Counted from the first letter of the stretch, positions 30,974 through 44,296 are shown. The stretch is 64,000 nt of DNA from Marichromatium purpuratum 984 (GCF_000224005.2 NZ_CP007031.1:1165501-1229500); one strand, 5' to 3'. Notes: generated from the letters alone by a model not told the origin. Numbers and translations: made by a program.

Positions 30974-31185
30974 CGATCTGTCCCGGGTTGCGAGGTGGCT
31001 GGAGCGGGGGCGCGGCGATTGCTCGTGACCCCTGGTCCGGAGGCTGTCCCGACCGCTGGGGCGCGAGCTGGTCTGCCATCCGGCGTCCGGCGCGTCGCCC
31101 GGATCAACTATAGTCGCTATCCGTGAATGCTTTTGATCGCCGGGCAAGCGGCGATCGACCGACGGGGATGATGTCAGGAACCCTG

Positions 31186-31680
31186 ATGAATGCAGCGATC
31201 GAACAGGCGGGGTTGGCCCTGCGCGAGATGCGCGAGGCCGACCTCGCGACGGTGATGATGGTGGAGCGGGCGGCCTATCCCCACCCCTGGAGCGAGGGGG
31301 TGATGCGCGACTGTCTGCGCGCCGGCTATGACTGCCGGGTGGGCGAATTCGACGGCAGGCCGGTGGCCCATGCGGTGGTCTCGGTGGCGGTTGGCGAGTG
31401 TCACGTGCTCAACATCACCGTGCACCCCGACTGCCAGCGGCGCGGCTTCGGTCGCGCCCTGCTGCGCGCGCTGGTCGAGCGCGCCCGCGCCAAGGGGGCG
31501 CAGACCGCCTTTCTCGAGGTGCGCGCCTCCAACACCGCCGCACGCGCGCTTTATGAGGCCGAGGGCTTCTGCGAGATCGGCCGACGCCGCGGCTACTACC
31601 CCGCCGCCAACGGCCGCGAGGACGCCCTGGTGCTGGCGCGGGAACTCGGTGGGATGCATGGCGCATTGGCCGGGGATTGA
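31186..31680 (+). CDS. rimI: Ribosomal-protein-alanine N-acetyltransferase (164 aa)
   Basis: GNAT acetyltransferase with RimI features: LREMREADLATVMMVERAAYPHPWSEG, the acetyl-CoA loop NITVHPDCQRRGFGRALLRALVERA, and LEVRASNTAARALYEAEGFCEIGRRRGYYP. The ATG at 31186 follows AGGAA; in-frame starts at 31123 (GTG) and 31168 (ATG) are less likely. It acetylates the N-terminal alanine of ribosomal protein S18. The gene is divergent from nifJ and convergent with prfC. Confidence 0.9.
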   Translation: MNAAIEQAGLALREMREADLATVMMVERAAYPHPWSEGVMRDCLRAGYDCRVGEFDGRPVAHAVVSVAVGECHVLNITVHPDCQRRGFGRALLRALVERARAKGAQTAFLEVRASNTAARALYEAEGFCEIGRRRGYYPAANGREDALVLARELGGMHGALAGD

Positions 31681-31817
31681 ACCGCAAAGACACAAAGCGC
31701 GCGAAGGCGTTGCAGGGGAGGGAGGTGCTTCGACGACGATGGCGCCACAGTCAGTCGCTGGAGGCGACTGACTGCGAGTGACGAGGATTGCTTTGCGTGC
31801 TTCGCGTCTTTGCGGTT
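31680..31817. repeat. 138-base element bounded by 12-bp inverted repeats
   Basis: AACCGCAAAGAC (31680-31691) and its exact reverse complement (31806-31817) bound the whole rimI-prfC interval. An internal 11-bp hairpin lies at 31748-31774. The same AACCGC(A/C)AAG end recurs several times at 33513-34075, so this looks like a small dispersed repeat (MITE- or REP-like) rather than a chance palindrome. Confidence 0.6.
31748..31774. terminator. Hairpin between convergent rimI and prfC
   Basis: CAGTCAGTCGC (31748-31758) pairs perfectly with 31764-31774 across a 5-base loop. No T run follows on either strand. Position between converging genes suggests a terminator function, or it is simply the core of the surrounding repeat element. 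Confidence 0.45.
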
Positions 31818-31823
31818 GGGGAC

Positions 31824-33404
<1,581 letters not shown>

Positions 33405-33594
33405 AGGGGGTGTCTGGCGTTGCTGGCTGCGGACTGGGGAAAACCGCCAATTATATCCCCGCGGCCCGGTTGCGTTCATCCGCCGGGTGGACGGATCGGG
33501 CGGGGAAATGGTTGAACCGCCAAGATACCGTCTTGCCCGTCAATCGCCGATCAAGCACACCAGCTTCGCCGACCGGAGGCTGGATGCTGATTCG

Positions 33595-33755
33595 AACCGC
33601 AAAGCCGCGAAGGGCGTGAAGAAGACTTGATGGAATCGAGGTCTCGGCGGTGGTGCCGGCTTCCCACGGTGGGTGGCAGCTGGTGACTGGTGACTGCAAG
33701 CCTTTCTTCTCTGCGCGTCCTTCGCGTCCTTCGCGTTCTTCGCGGCTTTGCGGTT
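33595..33755. repeat. 161-base element with perfect 18-bp terminal inverted repeats
   Basis: AACCGCAAAGCCGCGAAG (33595-33612) and its exact reverse complement (33738-33755) form the ends; adding the flanking G/C makes 19 bp. The ends match those of the 31680-31817 element in the first nine bases. The interior contains tandem TTCGCG(T/C)(C/T) segments next to the right end. No ORF for a transposase. Confidence 0.65.
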
Positions 33756-33765
33756 CAATCCCCTT

Positions 33766-33807
33766 GGTAGCTGGTAGCTGGTAGCTGGTAGCTGGTAGCT
33801 GGTAGCT
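33766..33807. repeat. Tandem heptamer GGTAGCT, six copies
   Basis: Six uninterrupted copies of the 7-base unit, directly after the TTTGCGGTTCAATCC end of the preceding inverted-repeat element and directly before another GATTCGAACCGCC end. Confidence 0.9.
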
Positions 33808-33960
33808 GATTCGAACCGCCAAGTCGCCAAGCGCACAAAGAATGTCGAGACGCGTTGACCCGCAGCGATCATTGAGCGCGCTCCTCTTGCTGGCGGCTGT
33901 CAGCTGGCTACTGGAAGCTGCAGATGTCGAGAGTCGTCGGTCGAAATACCCAGCCGAGTT

Positions 33961-34015
33961 CCCCCTTTGGCGATGAATCCCCCTAAATCCACCTTTGTTA
34001 AAGGGGGACTTTGGG
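33961..34015. repeat. Dispersed palindromic repeat with CCCCCT / AGGGGG ends
   Basis: Contains CCCCCTTT, AATCCCCCTAAATCC and TTAAAGGGGGACTTTG segments that can pair. Sequences of this general form are common dispersed repeats in several bacterial phyla. No coding potential. Confidence 0.5.
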
Positions 34016-34080
34016 TGAGCGTCTTGTTGCTTGCTCTTTCCCTTCTTCGCGCCCTTGGCGGCTTTGCGGTTCAATCCTCG

Positions 34081-34166
<86 letters not shown>

Positions 34167-34254
34167 GCTTGAGCCAGGGCCGCGCCGCACCAATCTCTGG
34201 CGGGTGCGCCGAGCCGGCGCGCGTTCATTCTCAAGCCTGCGCAGGAGTCGAGAC

Positions 34255-34491
34255 GTGGAGACGACAGCGGTTGCCGATCTGATTCGTCGGGGGATGCCCG
34301 AGGCCGAGGTGGAGGTCACTGGCGATGGTGAGCACTTCGACGCGGTGGTGGTCAGCGAGCGGTTTGAGGGGCTGACGCCGCTGGCCAAGCAGCGGTTGGT
34401 GATGGAGACGGTCAAGGCGGAGATCGCCAGCGGTGCCTTGCACGCCATCTCGATCCGCACCCTGACCCCAGCGCAGCGCGCCGCGGGGTGA
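34255..34491 (+). CDS. ibaG: BolA-family protein, IbaG/YrbA type (78 aa)
   Basis: The GTG at 34255 follows AGGAG, so the longer frame is rejected. A single BolA domain with VEVTGDGEHFDAVVVSERFEGLTPLAKQRLVMETVKAEIASGALHAISIRTLTP, including the conserved GDG-x-HF and the C-terminal H(A)xS-K/R-like strand. BolA-type proteins partner monothiol glutaredoxins in iron-sulfur handling; IbaG is the acid-response member. It stands alone after the repeat region and is convergent with the fumarase gene. Confidence 0.85.
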   Translation: METTAVADLIRRGMPEAEVEVTGDGEHFDAVVVSERFEGLTPLAKQRLVMETVKAEIASGALHAISIRTLTPAQRAAG

Positions 34492-34554
34492 GGGCAGGGC
34501 GGGTGCCGCCTGCGCGGCACCCGGGCGACGCCTTGTGGCGTCGCCCGGCCCGTC

Positions 34555-36078
34555 TTACTCGATCTCGACCGGGATCTTGCCGATGCGCGCGCGCCACTCG
34601 GCCGGGCCGCTCTGGTGCACCGCTTCGCCGCGGCTGTCGACCGCGACCGTGACCGGCATGTCCTCGACCTCGAACTCGCGGATCGCCTCCATGCCCAGGT
34701 CCTCGAAGGCGACCAGGCGCGAGGACTTGATCGCCTTGGCCACCAGATAGGCCGCGCCACCGACGGCCATCAGATAGACCGCGCCGTGTCGCGCGATCGA
34801 CGCCACCGCCGCCGGGCCGCGCTCGGCCTTGCCGACCATGCCGATCAGGCCGGTCTCGGCGAGCATCTGCTCGGTGAACTTGTCCATGCGCGTGGAGGTG
34901 GTGGGACCGGCCGGGCCGACCACCTCGTCACCGACCGGGTCGACCGGGCCGACGTAGTAGATGAAGCGGTTGGTGAGGTCGACCCCCTCGGGCAGCGACT
35001 CGCCGCGCGCGAGCATCTCGGTGATGCGCTTGTGCGCGGCATCGCGTCCGGTCAGCAGCTTGCCCGAGAGCAGCAGGCGCTCGCCCGGCTGCCACTCGGC
35101 GATCTGCTCGCGGGTGAGGGTGTCGAGATCGACCCGACGTGAGCCGGCGGCGCCGTCCCACTCCAGCGCCGGCCAGTCCTCCAGGCGCGGCGGCTCGAGC
35201 TTCGCCGGCCCGCTGCCGTCGAGGGTGAACTCGACGTGACGGGTGGCCGCGCAGTTGGGGATCATCGCCACCGGCAGCGAGGCTGCGTGGGTGGGGTAGG
35301 TGTGGATCTTGACGTCGAGCACGGTCGCCAGCCCGCCGAGCCCCTGGGCGCCGATGCCGAGCGCGTTGACCTTCTCCATCAGCTCCAGACGCAGCGCCTC
35401 GATCTCGTCCTCGGCGCCGCGCTGCTGCAGCTCGTGGATGTCGATCGGCTCCATCAGCGCCTCCTTGGCCATCAGCATCGCCTGCTCGGCCGAGCCGCCG
35501 ACACCGATGCCGAGCATTCCCGGCGGGCACCAGCCGGCGCCCATGGTCGGCACCGTCTTCAGCACCCAGTCGACCAGGCTGTCGCTGGGGTTGAGGATGG
35601 CGAACTTGGACTTGTTCTCCGAACCGCCGCCCTTGGCGGCGATCTTCACCTCGAGGCTGTCGCCCGGCACCAGCTCCATGTGCACGATCGCCGGGGTGTT
35701 GTCGCGGGTGTTCTTGCGTGCCCCGATCGGCGGCGTGACCATCGAGGCGCGCAGCGGGTTGTCGGGGTGGGTGTAGGCGCGGCGCACGCCCTCGTCGACC
35801 ATCGCCTGCACGCTCTTGTCGCTCTCCCAGCGCACCTCCATGCCGACCTTGAGGAAGACCACCACCATGCCGGTGTCCTGGCAGATCGGGCGCTGGCCCT
35901 CGGCGCACATCCGCGAGTTGACGAGGATCTGCGCCATGGCGTCCTTGGCCGCCGGCGATTCCTCGGCCTCGTAGGCTGCGGTCAGGGCGCGGATGTAGTC
36001 CTGCGGATGGTAGTAGGAGATGAACTGAAGGGCATCGGCGATGCTCTCGACGAAGTCAGACTCGCGAATGGTGGTCAT
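34555..36078 (-). CDS. Fumarate hydratase class I, single-chain FumA/B type (507 aa)
   Basis: Iron-sulfur fumarase: CAEGQRPICQDTGMVVVFLKVG contains cluster cysteines, GAGWCPPGMLGIGVGGSAEQAMLMAKEAL forms the N-terminal domain core, and the C-terminal domain has LLLSGKLLTGRDAAHKRI and GPAGPTTSTRMDKF. The ATG at 36078 gives the family's N-terminus (TTIRESDFVESIADALQFISYYHP). It interconverts fumarate and malate in the TCA cycle. Confidence 0.94.
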   Translation of the reverse strand: MTTIRESDFVESIADALQFISYYHPQDYIRALTAAYEAEESPAAKDAMAQILVNSRMCAEGQRPICQDTGMVVVFLKVGMEVRWESDKSVQAMVDEGVRRAYTHPDNPLRASMVTPPIGARKNTRDNTPAIVHMELVPGDSLEVKIAAKGGGSENKSKFAILNPSDSLVDWVLKTVPTMGAGWCPPGMLGIGVGGSAEQAMLMAKEALMEPIDIHELQQRGAEDEIEALRLELMEKVNALGIGAQGLGGLATVLDVKIHTYPTHAASLPVAMIPNCAATRHVEFTLDGSGPAKLEPPRLEDWPALEWDGAAGSRRVDLDTLTREQIAEWQPGERLLLSGKLLTGRDAAHKRITEMLARGESLPEGVDLTNRFIYYVGPVDPVGDEVVGPAGPTTSTRMDKFTEQMLAETGLIGMVGKAERGPAAVASIARHGAVYLMAVGGAAYLVAKAIKSSRLVAFEDLGMEAIREFEVEDMPVTVAVDSRGEAVHQSGPAEWRARIGKIPVEIE

Positions 36079-36285
36079 CGTCTCTCGTGGCTGTTTGGCT
36101 GTGGGGGAGGGGCTCGCCGTCATTGATGGCGCGCCCTGTGTTGCAGTGGTCGCCATCGCCGGCGGCCGGTCTGTTCGCGCCAGTATATCAATCGGGTTTG
36201 ACCTCCCGCCTCGCGCACGCACGCGCGTTCATTACATGGACGAGGGGTCAGAAACGCTCGATCGTCATTTTTTTCAAAAAAGGGG

Positions 36286-36314
36286 TTGCGCGATCAGGGG
36301 AGGGTCTGTAGTAT
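36286..36314 (+). promoter_or_regulatory. Sigma-70 promoter of tRNA-Val
   Basis: TTGCGC (36286-36291) and TAGTAT (36309-36314) are 17 bases apart and end 17 bases before the mature tRNA. An A/T-rich tract just upstream (36267-36280) could act as an UP element. Confidence 0.65.
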
Positions 36315-36331
36315 ACATGGCTCACGACGAC

Positions 36332-36408
36332 AGGCGCATAGCTCAGTTGGTTAGAGCACCACCTTGACATGGTGGGGGTCGTTGGTTCGAGTCCAATTGC
36401 GCCTACCA
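36332..36408 (+). tRNA. tRNA-Val (anticodon GAC)
   Basis: Acceptor AGGCGCA pairs with TGCGCCT, followed by encoded ACCA. Anticodon stem CCACC/GGTGG encloses TTGACAT, giving GAC. D-arm and GGTTCGAGTCC T-arm are canonical. Confidence 0.97.
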
Positions 36409-36416
36409 AACACCGG

Positions 36417-36486
36417 GCCGTCAGTCTCCAAACGTCAGTATGCCCCACTACGGTGGCGACGACCAAGGAGACTGGCGGCTTTTTTT
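36417..36486 (+). terminator. Terminator after tRNA-Val, before thrS
   Basis: GCCGTCAGTCTCC (36417-36429) pairs with GGAGACTGGCGGC (36467-36479) with one G-U, followed by seven T (36480-36486). The 37-base loop is long, so it could also be an attenuator in a thrS leader. The T run and position favour termination of the tRNA transcript. Confidence 0.7.
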
Positions 36487-36533
36487 CATGTGATCCCTCG
36501 TATCGATCACCACTGAACACCCAAGGTCCGCGC

Positions 36534-38450
36534 ATGCCTCAGATTACCCTTCCCGACGGCTCGACGCGTCAGTTCGACGCGCCGGTCAGTGTTCACGACG
36601 TCGCCGCATCCATCGGTCCCGGTCTCGCCAAGGCGGCGCTCGCCGGTCGCGTCGATGGCGAGCTGGTCGATACTTCCTATCGCATCGATCGCGATGTCGA
36701 ACTCGCCATCGTCACCAGCAAGGACGAGGAGACCGCCCTCGAGCTGATCCGTCACGACGCCGCGCACGTGATGGCCCAGGCCGTCCAGGAACTCTACCCC
36801 GGCACCCAGGTCACCATCGGCCCGGCGATCGAGAACGGCTTCTACTACGACTTCGCCCGCGACGAGCCCTTCACCCCCGACGACCTCGAGCGGATCGAGG
36901 CGCGGATGCACGAGATCGTCAAGCGCAACCTGCCGATCGTGCGCGAGGAGCTGCCGCGCGAGGAGGCCAAGCGCGTGTTTGCCGAGCTGGGCGAGCACTA
37001 CAAGGTCGAGATCATCGACGCCATCCCCGAAGGCGAGACCATCACCCTTTATCGCCAGGGTGAGTGGTTCGACGTCTGTCGCGGGCCGCACCTGCCGAGC
37101 ACCGGCAAGCTCGGCAACGGCTTCAAGCTGACCAAGCTCGCCGGTGCCTACTGGCGCGGTGACGCGGCCAACGCCATGCTGCAGCGCATCTATGGCACCG
37201 CCTGGCGCGACAAGAAGGAACTCAAGGCCTATCTGCGTCGTCTGGAAGAGGCCGAGAAGCGCGATCACCGCAAGCTCGGCAAGCAGCTCGATCTCTTCCA
37301 CTTCCAGGACGAGGCCCCGGGCATGGCCTTCTGGCACGCCAAGGGCCGGGTGGTCTACCGCCTCGCCGAGCAGTACATGCGCGAGAAGCTGGAAGAGTAC
37401 GGCTACCAGGAGGTCGAGACCCCGCAGGTGCTCGACCGCTCGCTGTGGGAGCGCTCCGGGCACTGGGAGAAGTTCGCCGAGAGCATGTTCACCACCCAGC
37501 TCGACGATCGCGACTTCGCGATCAAGCCGATGAACTGCCCCGGCCACATCCAGCTCTACAACCAGGGGCTGAAGAGCTACCGCGACCTGCCGCTGCGCAT
37601 GGCTGAGTTCGGCGTGGTCCATCGCAACGAGCCCTCCGGTACCCTCCACGGGCTGATGCGCGCGCGTCGCTTCACCCAGGACGACGCCCACGTCTTCTGC
37701 ACCGAGGAGCAGCTCCAGCCCGAGGTCGCCACGCTCATCGACATGGTCTTCGAGACCTATCGCGACTTCGGCTTCGACAACATCGAGCTGGCGCTCTCGC
37801 TGCGCCCCGAGAAGCGGGTCGGCAGCGACGAACTCTGGGACAAGGCCGAGGCGGCGCTCGCCCACTCGCTCGACGCCAAGGGGCTCGAGTATCGCGTGCA
37901 GCCGGGCGAGGGCGCCTTCTACGGTCCCAAGATCGAGTTCACCCTGCACGACAGCATCGGTCGCGCCTGGCAGTGCGGTACCATCCAGGTCGACTTCTCG
38001 ATGCCGGGCCGGCTCGGCGCGCACTACATCGCCGAGGACAACAGCAAGCAGACCCCGGTGATGATCCACCGCGCGGTGCTCGGCTCGGTCGAGCGTTTCA
38101 TCGGTATCCTGATCGAGCACTACGCCGGTCTGCTGCCGTTGTGGCTGGCGCCGGTGCAGGTCGTGGTGCTCAATATCACCGATCGCCAGGCCGATTATGT
38201 CGGCGAGATCGCTAAGACCTTGCGTGCAAAGGGCTTGCGCGTCGAGACCGACTTGAGAAACGAGAAGATCGGCTTTAAAATCCGCGAGCACACCCTGCAG
38301 AGGGTGCCCTATCTGCTCGTCATCGGTGACCGCGAGGTAGAAACCCGCTCCGTCGCCGTGCGTGATCGCAAGGGCCAAGATCTCGGAACGCTCGAGCTCG
38401 ACGCCTTTGTCGAGCGTGTAGGCGAGGAGATGACAAACCGAATCGCCTAA
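36534..38450 (+). CDS. thrS: Threonyl-tRNA synthetase (638 aa)
   Basis: Class II aminoacyl-tRNA synthetase with TGS domain ([24 protein letters not shown]), the editing domain with [17 protein letters not shown], the catalytic core with [24 protein letters not shown] and the anticodon-binding C-terminus. The ATG at 36534 gives the standard length (E. coli 642). It opens the thrS-infC-rpmI-rplT-pheST-ihfA cluster. Confidence 0.98.
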   Translation: MPQITLPDGSTRQFDAPVSVHDVAASIGPGLAKAALAGRVDGELVDTSYRIDRDVELAIVTSKDEETALELIRHDAAHVMAQAVQELYPGTQVTIGPAIENGFYYDFARDEPFTPDDLERIEARMHEIVKRNLPIVREELPREEAKRVFAELGEHYKVEIIDAIPEGETITLYRQGEWFDVCRGPHLPSTGKLGNGFKLTKLAGAYWRGDAANAMLQRIYGTAWRDKKELKAYLRRLEEAEKRDHRKLGKQLDLFHFQDEAPGMAFWHAKGRVVYRLAEQYMREKLEEYGYQEVETPQVLDRSLWERSGHWEKFAESMFTTQLDDRDFAIKPMNCPGHIQLYNQGLKSYRDLPLRMAEFGVVHRNEPSGTLHGLMRARRFTQDDAHVFCTEEQLQPEVATLIDMVFETYRDFGFDNIELALSLRPEKRVGSDELWDKAEAALAHSLDAKGLEYRVQPGEGAFYGPKIEFTLHDSIGRAWQCGTIQVDFSMPGRLGAHYIAEDNSKQTPVMIHRAVLGSVERFIGILIEHYAGLLPLWLAPVQVVVLNITDRQADYVGEIAKTLRAKGLRVETDLRNEKIGFKIREHTLQRVPYLLVIGDREVETRSVAVRDRKGQDLGTLELDAFVERVGEEMTNRIA

Positions 38451-38530
38451 CCCGGTCGGGCTGCGCGGACGACGATCGACGTTGCCTGATGCCCGATCGA
38501 TCGTGATCTGTGCTTTTGGAGGAACCTGCT

Positions 38531-39049
38531 ATCGCTGCACCAAAGAGAAACCGCGTCAACAAGGAAATCAACGTACAGGAGGTACGTCTGATCGGCGCGG
38601 ACGGTAACCAGGTCGGCGTCATCAGTACGCGAGAGGCTCTCACCCTCGCCCAGGAAGCGTCGCTCGATCTGGTCGAGATCGTTCCTAATGCCGATCCGCC
38701 GGTGTGTCGGCTCATGGACTTCGGTCGTTTTCTCTTCGATCAGAAGAAAAAGAAGAACGAAGCCAAGAAGAAGCAAAAGCAGGTTCAGGTCAAGGAAGTC
38801 AAGTTCCGTCCTGGAACGGATCAGGGAGACTATCAGGTCAAACTACGCAACCTGACGCGTTTCCTGCAGGAAGGGGACAAGGCCAAGGTCACCATGCGTT
38901 TTCGTGGTCGCGAGCATGCTCACCGTGAACTCGGGCTCGAGCTGCTGCGGCGCGTGGAGAGCGACCTGGCCGAGATCAGCACCGTCGAGCAGCAGCCGCA
39001 GATGGAAGGGCGGCAGATGGTGATGGTGCTGGGCCCCAAGAAGAAATAG
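38531..39049 (+). CDS. infC: Translation initiation factor IF-3 with probable ATC start (172 aa)
   Basis: GGAGGAA (38518-38524) is placed 6 bases before ATC at 38531, exactly where the protein should begin (then [21 protein letters not shown]). No ATG, GTG or TTG stands at that spacing; the next usable start upstream (GTG 38510) would put the Shine-Dalgarno inside the gene. Known infC genes use ATT, ATC or ATA starts, which IF-3 itself discriminates against, giving autoregulation. The rest is a full IF-3 with [20 protein letters not shown] and the C-terminal domain. Confidence 0.93.
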   Translation: MAAPKRNRVNKEINVQEVRLIGADGNQVGVISTREALTLAQEASLDLVEIVPNADPPVCRLMDFGRFLFDQKKKKNEAKKKQKQVQVKEVKFRPGTDQGDYQVKLRNLTRFLQEGDKAKVTMRFRGREHAHRELGLELLRRVESDLAEISTVEQQPQMEGRQMVMVLGPKKK

Positions 39050-39106
39050 CGACACCGAACGGATCGTCGATCCTCTTCCCCGAAGAGCACGCCCCGGCGT
39101 GGCCGC

Positions 39107-39138
39107 CGCCCGATCGTCGTCGACACGACGGTCGGGCG
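39107..39138 (+). promoter_or_regulatory. Stable hairpin in the infC-rpmI interval
   Basis: CGCCCGATCGTCGT (39107-39120) pairs with 39125-39138 (one G-U) over a CGAC loop. No T run follows. Its place before rpmI-rplT suggests part of an L20-responsive leader, known in gammaproteobacteria, but the L20-binding elements were not identified. Confidence 0.4.
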
Positions 39139-39204
39139 ATGTGGCGTCGTCGGTTCGTTGCCGTCGCTGTAAAAACAAAAGATCAGCAAATAGCGGAGTA
39201 TCGA

Positions 39205-39402
39205 ATGCCCAAGCTGAAATCCAACCGCGGAGCCGCGAAGCGCTTCAAGCGCACCGCATCCGGTTCGGTCAAGTGCAACGCCTCCCACCGGCGTCACATC
39301 CTGACCAAGAAGAGCACCAAGCGTAAGCGTCAGCTGCGTGCGCCGCAGCGCATCCACAAGTCGGATGTGCGTGCAGCGCTGCGCATGATCCCTTACTGCT
39401 AA
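39205..39402 (+). CDS. rpmI: 50S ribosomal protein L35 (65 aa)
   Basis: [17 protein letters not shown] start and [17 protein letters not shown] core are diagnostic. The ATG at 39205 has GCGGAG upstream. Normal length for L35. Confidence 0.98.
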   Translation: MPKLKSNRGAAKRFKRTASGSVKCNASHRRHILTKKSTKRKRQLRAPQRIHKSDVRAALRMIPYC

Positions 39403-39429
39403 CCCGCTGATTCCAACCGGAGACTCCAC

Positions 39430-39786
39430 ATGCCACGAGTGAAACGCGGTGTTACCGCTCGCGCCCGCCACAAGAAGGTTCTGAACGAGGCCAAGGGTTA
39501 TTACGGTGCCCGCCGCAAGGTCTATCGCGTCGCCAAGCAGGCCGTCATCAAGGCCGGCCAGTACGCCTATCGCGACCGTCGCCAGAAGAAGCGTCAGTTC
39601 CGCGCCCTGTGGATCGCCCGTATCAACGCCGCTGCGCGTGCCAACGGTCTGTCCTACAGCCGCCTGATCGCCGGTCTGAAGATGGCCGGCGTCGAGGTCG
39701 ACCGCAAGGTGCTGGCCGACATCGCCTACCACGACAGCGTCGCCTTCGCCGCGCTCGCCGCTCAGGCGAAGGAAGCGCTGGCTTGA
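39430..39786 (+). CDS. rplT: 50S ribosomal protein L20 (118 aa)
   Basis: [38 protein letters not shown] is typical L20, and the length is exactly that of most L20. It starts 27 bases after rpmI, with CCGGAGA upstream. In enteric bacteria L20 represses this operon by binding its leader. Confidence 0.98.
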   Translation: MPRVKRGVTARARHKKVLNEAKGYYGARRKVYRVAKQAVIKAGQYAYRDRRQKKRQFRALWIARINAAARANGLSYSRLIAGLKMAGVEVDRKVLADIAYHDSVAFAALAAQAKEALA

Positions 39787-39826
39787 GGCGCGCGGCGTGG
39801 TCCGCCTCGGCTGACCACGCCGGTGA

Positions 39827-41089
<1,263 letters not shown>

Positions 41090-41258
41090 GGCGCGCTGGA
41101 GCGCGCCGTGCGCCTGAGCCCAGGCGCGCGGCGCGCTCCGCTCGGGACGGCACCCGCGGGTGCCACGGAAAGCGCCGAGCCGCTCGGCCTTTCGCCAACA
41201 TCTTCATCGAGGCCCCGGCACCGACGCGTGCCGGGACCGAAGCACAGGAAAGCGGGAC

Positions 41259-43637
41259 ATGCGATTCAGCGAGGCATGGCTGCGGGAGTGGGTCAACCCG
41301 CCGGTCGATACTCAGACTCTGGCCGATCAGCTCAGCATGGCAGGACTGGAAGTGGACGCGGTGGAGCCCGCCGCGGCCGCCTTCAGCGGCGTCGTGGTCG
41401 GTCTGGTGCAGGCGCTCGAACAGCACCCGGACGCCCAGAAGCTGCGCGTCTGCACCGTCGATGTCGGTGGCGACGCGCCGCTGCAGATCATCTGCGGTGC
41501 GGCCAACGTCGCCGTCGGCATGCGCGTGCCGGTGGCCACCATCGGCGCGCGGCTGCCGGGTGACTTCAAGATCAAGAAGGCCAAGCTGCGCGGCGTGCAG
41601 TCCTTCGGCATGATCTGCTCGGCGAGCGAACTCGGCCTCGCCGAGTCCTCCGAGGGCATCCTGCCGCTGCCCGAGGACGCGCCCATCGGCACCGACTTCC
41701 GCGCCTGGCTGGGGCTCGACGACCACTGCATTGAGGTCGACCTGACCCCGGACCGCGGCGACTGTCTGAGCATCGCTGGGCTCGCCCGCGAGGTCGGGGT
41801 GATCAACCGCACCGCGCTCACCCGCCCCGATTTCGCCCCGGTCGCGCCCGTCTGCGACGATCGCGTCGAGGTCCGCCTGCTCGCCGAGGAGGCCTGCCCG
41901 CGCTATCTCTGCCGCGTGGTGCGCGGCATCGACACCAGCGCCGCCACGCCGATGTGGATGCAGGAGCGGCTGCGCCGCAGCGGCGTGCGCGCCATCTCCC
42001 CGGTGGTCGATGTCACCAACTACGTGCTGCTCGAACTCGGCCAGCCGTTGCACGGCTTCGATCTCGCTCGTGTCGAGGGCGAGATCCAGGTGCGCATGGC
42101 CGCCCCCGGCGAGCGCCTCGTGCTGCTCGACGACAGCGAGATCGAGCTGCGCGCCGACACCCTGGTGATCGCCGACGCCAGCCGTCCGCTGGCCGTCGCC
42201 GGCATCATGGGCGGGGCCGGCTCCGGCGTCGGCGCGGAGACCCGCGACGTGCTCCTCGAGAGCGCCTTCTTCTCGCCGCTGGCCGTCAGCGGCAAGGCGC
42301 GCAGCTACGGCCTGCACACCGACTCCTCGCACCGCTTCGAGCGCGGCGTCGACCCCGAGCTGCAGCGCCAGGCGATCGAGCGCGCCACCGCGCTGCTGTT
42401 GGCGATCGCCGGCGGCACCCCCGGCCCGGTGGTCGAGGCGGTGGCCGAGTCGGCGCTGCCGCAACGCGCCGCGCTCACCCTGCGCGAGGCGCGGGTGGGG
42501 CAGGTGCTCGGCGTCGAGCTGGAGCGCGAGACCATCGTCGACATCCTCGAGCGTCTCGGCATGACGCTCGAGACGGTTGAGGGCGGCTGGCGCGTCACCC
42601 CGCCGAGCGCGCGTTTCGACCTGCTCCACGAGGTCGACCTGATCGCCGACATCGGGCGTATCTACGGCTACGACAACATCCCGGTGCGCCAGGCCACCAC
42701 CAGCAGCGCCATGCGCCCGGTGCCCGAGGGCGCCTTCGAGGCCGATCGCGCGCGACTCGCGCTGGTCGATCGAGGCTATCACGAGGTCATCACCTACAGC
42801 TTCGTCGCCCCCGAGCTGCAGGCGCGCATCGACCCCGAGCGCGAGCCGCTGAAACTCGCCAACCCGATCAGCAGCGAACTCTCCTGCATGCGCACCAGCC
42901 TGTGGCCAGGTCTGCTGCAGTGCGCCCGCCACAACCAGGCGCGCCAGCAGGCGCGGGTGCGTATCTTCGAGAGCGGGCTGCGCTTCATCCCCGAGTCCGA
43001 GGGGCTGGCCCAGCGCGAGGCCATCGGTGGCCTCAGTCTCGGCGCGGTGGCGCCCGAGCAGTGGGGGCAGGGTGAGCGCGCGGCCGACTTCTTCGACCTC
43101 AAGGCCGACGTCGAGGCGCTGCTCGCGCTCACCGGCGCGCCCGAGCGCTTCGCCTTCGTCGCCGCCGTCCACCCGGCGCTGCACCCGGGGCAGAGCGCGC
43201 GCATCGACTGCGACGGCGCGCCGATCGGCTGGATCGGCATGCTCCACCCGGCGCTCGCCGCCGAACTCGACCTCGACGGCAACGCCTTCCTCTTCGAGCT
43301 GGAACTGGCCCCGCTGGATCTCGGCGTCGCGCCGCGCTTCAGTCCGATCTCGCGCTTCCCCAGCATCCGCCGCGATCTCGCCATCGTGGTCGATGCCGAG
43401 GTCGACTTCGCCGCCGTCGCCGCCTGCGCCCGCGCCGCCGGCTCCGAGCTGCTGCGCGACCTGGTGCTGTTCGACGTCTACGCCGGCGACAACATCGAGA
43501 AAGGACGAAAAAGTCTGGCTTTGGGATTGATTTTACAGGCTTCTTCTCAGACACTTACCGAAGAAGTGATCGACGACGCGGTGGGCCGCATCCTGGCCCG
43601 GTTGACGTCCGAACTTGACGCACGATTGAGGGATTGA
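41259..43637 (+). CDS. pheT: Phenylalanyl-tRNA synthetase beta subunit (792 aa)
   Basis: Domains in order: [36 protein letters not shown] start, tRNA-binding (EMAP-like) domain, B3/B4 editing domain, B5, catalytic-like core and the C-terminal ferredoxin-fold anticodon-binding domain ([19 protein letters not shown]). The ATG at 41259 follows CAGGAAAGCGGG. Length is normal. Together with PheS it forms the alpha2beta2 enzyme. Confidence 0.98.
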   Translation: MRFSEAWLREWVNPPVDTQTLADQLSMAGLEVDAVEPAAAAFSGVVVGLVQALEQHPDAQKLRVCTVDVGGDAPLQIICGAANVAVGMRVPVATIGARLPGDFKIKKAKLRGVQSFGMICSASELGLAESSEGILPLPEDAPIGTDFRAWLGLDDHCIEVDLTPDRGDCLSIAGLAREVGVINRTALTRPDFAPVAPVCDDRVEVRLLAEEACPRYLCRVVRGIDTSAATPMWMQERLRRSGVRAISPVVDVTNYVLLELGQPLHGFDLARVEGEIQVRMAAPGERLVLLDDSEIELRADTLVIADASRPLAVAGIMGGAGSGVGAETRDVLLESAFFSPLAVSGKARSYGLHTDSSHRFERGVDPELQRQAIERATALLLAIAGGTPGPVVEAVAESALPQRAALTLREARVGQVLGVELERETIVDILERLGMTLETVEGGWRVTPPSARFDLLHEVDLIADIGRIYGYDNIPVRQATTSSAMRPVPEGAFEADRARLALVDRGYHEVITYSFVAPELQARIDPEREPLKLANPISSELSCMRTSLWPGLLQCARHNQARQQARVRIFESGLRFIPESEGLAQREAIGGLSLGAVAPEQWGQGERAADFFDLKADVEALLALTGAPERFAFVAAVHPALHPGQSARIDCDGAPIGWIGMLHPALAAELDLDGNAFLFELELAPLDLGVAPRFSPISRFPSIRRDLAIVVDAEVDFAAVAACARAAGSELLRDLVLFDVYAGDNIEKGRKSLALGLILQASSQTLTEEVIDDAVGRILARLTSELDARLRD

Positions 43638-43641
43638 CGGT

Positions 43642-43941
43642 ATGGCTTTGACCAAAGCCGACATGGCTGAACATCTGTTCGACGAATTGGGGCTCAACAA
43701 GCGCGAGGCCAAGGACATCGTCGAGATGTTCTTCGAGGAGATCCGCACCGCGCTCGAGCGCGGCGAACAGGTCAAGCTGTCCGGGTTCGGCAATTTCGAT
43801 CTGCGCGAGAAGAAGGAGCGCCCCGGCCGCAACCCCAAGACCGGGGAAGAGATCCCGATCACCGCGCGTCGCGTCGTCACCTTCCGTCCAGGCCAAAAGC
43901 TCAAATCGCGGGTGGAAGCCTATGCCGGAAACGAAAGGTAG
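43642..43941 (+). CDS. ihfA: Integration host factor alpha subunit (99 aa)
   Basis: [34 protein letters not shown] and [28 protein letters not shown] are the canonical IHF-alpha sequence, including the beta-arm region. It starts 4 bases after pheT, the conserved arrangement. It bends DNA in recombination and sigma-54 transcription, relevant both to the adjacent prophage and to PrsR-type promoters. Confidence 0.98.
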   Translation: MALTKADMAEHLFDELGLNKREAKDIVEMFFEEIRTALERGEQVKLSGFGNFDLREKKERPGRNPKTGEEIPITARRVVTFRPGQKLKSRVEAYAGNER

Positions 43942-44296
43942 CGTCGGCAGCCAGGGGGAGGGCGAACTCCCGCCCATCCCCGGCAAGCGCTATTTCACCA
44001 TCGGTGAGGTCAGCGAGCTGTGCGGCGTCAAGCCGCACGTGCTGCGCTACTGGGAGCAGGAGTTCCCCCAGCTCAAACCGGTGAAACGGCGCGGCAACCG
44101 CCGCTACTATCAGCGCCACGACGTGCTGATGGTGCGCCAGATCCGCAACCTGCTCTACGACCAGGGTTTCACCATCGGTGGCGCCCGTCAGCAGCTCAGC
44201 GGCGAGGGCGCACGCAACGACCTCAACCAGACGCACCAACTGCTCCGGCAGATGCGTCTGGAACTCGAAGAGATCCTTCAGGTCCTGAGGCGTTGA
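43922..44296 (+). CDS. MerR-family transcriptional regulator (124 aa)
   Basis: N-terminal MerR helix-turn-helix and wing: [69 protein letters not shown], followed by a short coiled coil. No C-terminal cysteine effector site is present. It overlaps ihfA by 20 bases. The same small MerR gene follows ihfA in most gammaproteobacteria; its regulon is not established. Confidence 0.95.
   Translation: MPETKGSVGSQGEGELPPIPGKRYFTIGEVSELCGVKPHVLRYWEQEFPQLKPVKRRGNRRYYQRHDVLMVRQIRNLLYDQGFTIGGARQQLSGEGARNDLNQTHQLLRQMRLELEEILQVLRR

Noticed and set aside
31717-31724. GGGGAGGG and other GGGNAGGG octamers (also near 34492 and 43066) as KOPS evidence for the RdgC-gamma idea
   Set aside because: A few matches are expected by chance in high-GC DNA, and orientation bias cannot be judged from one window.
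43642-43941. ihfA as part of the prophage because it lies next to the integration site
   Set aside because: The pheT-ihfA-merR order is the conserved chromosomal arrangement, and the phage boundary lies beyond the tRNA.
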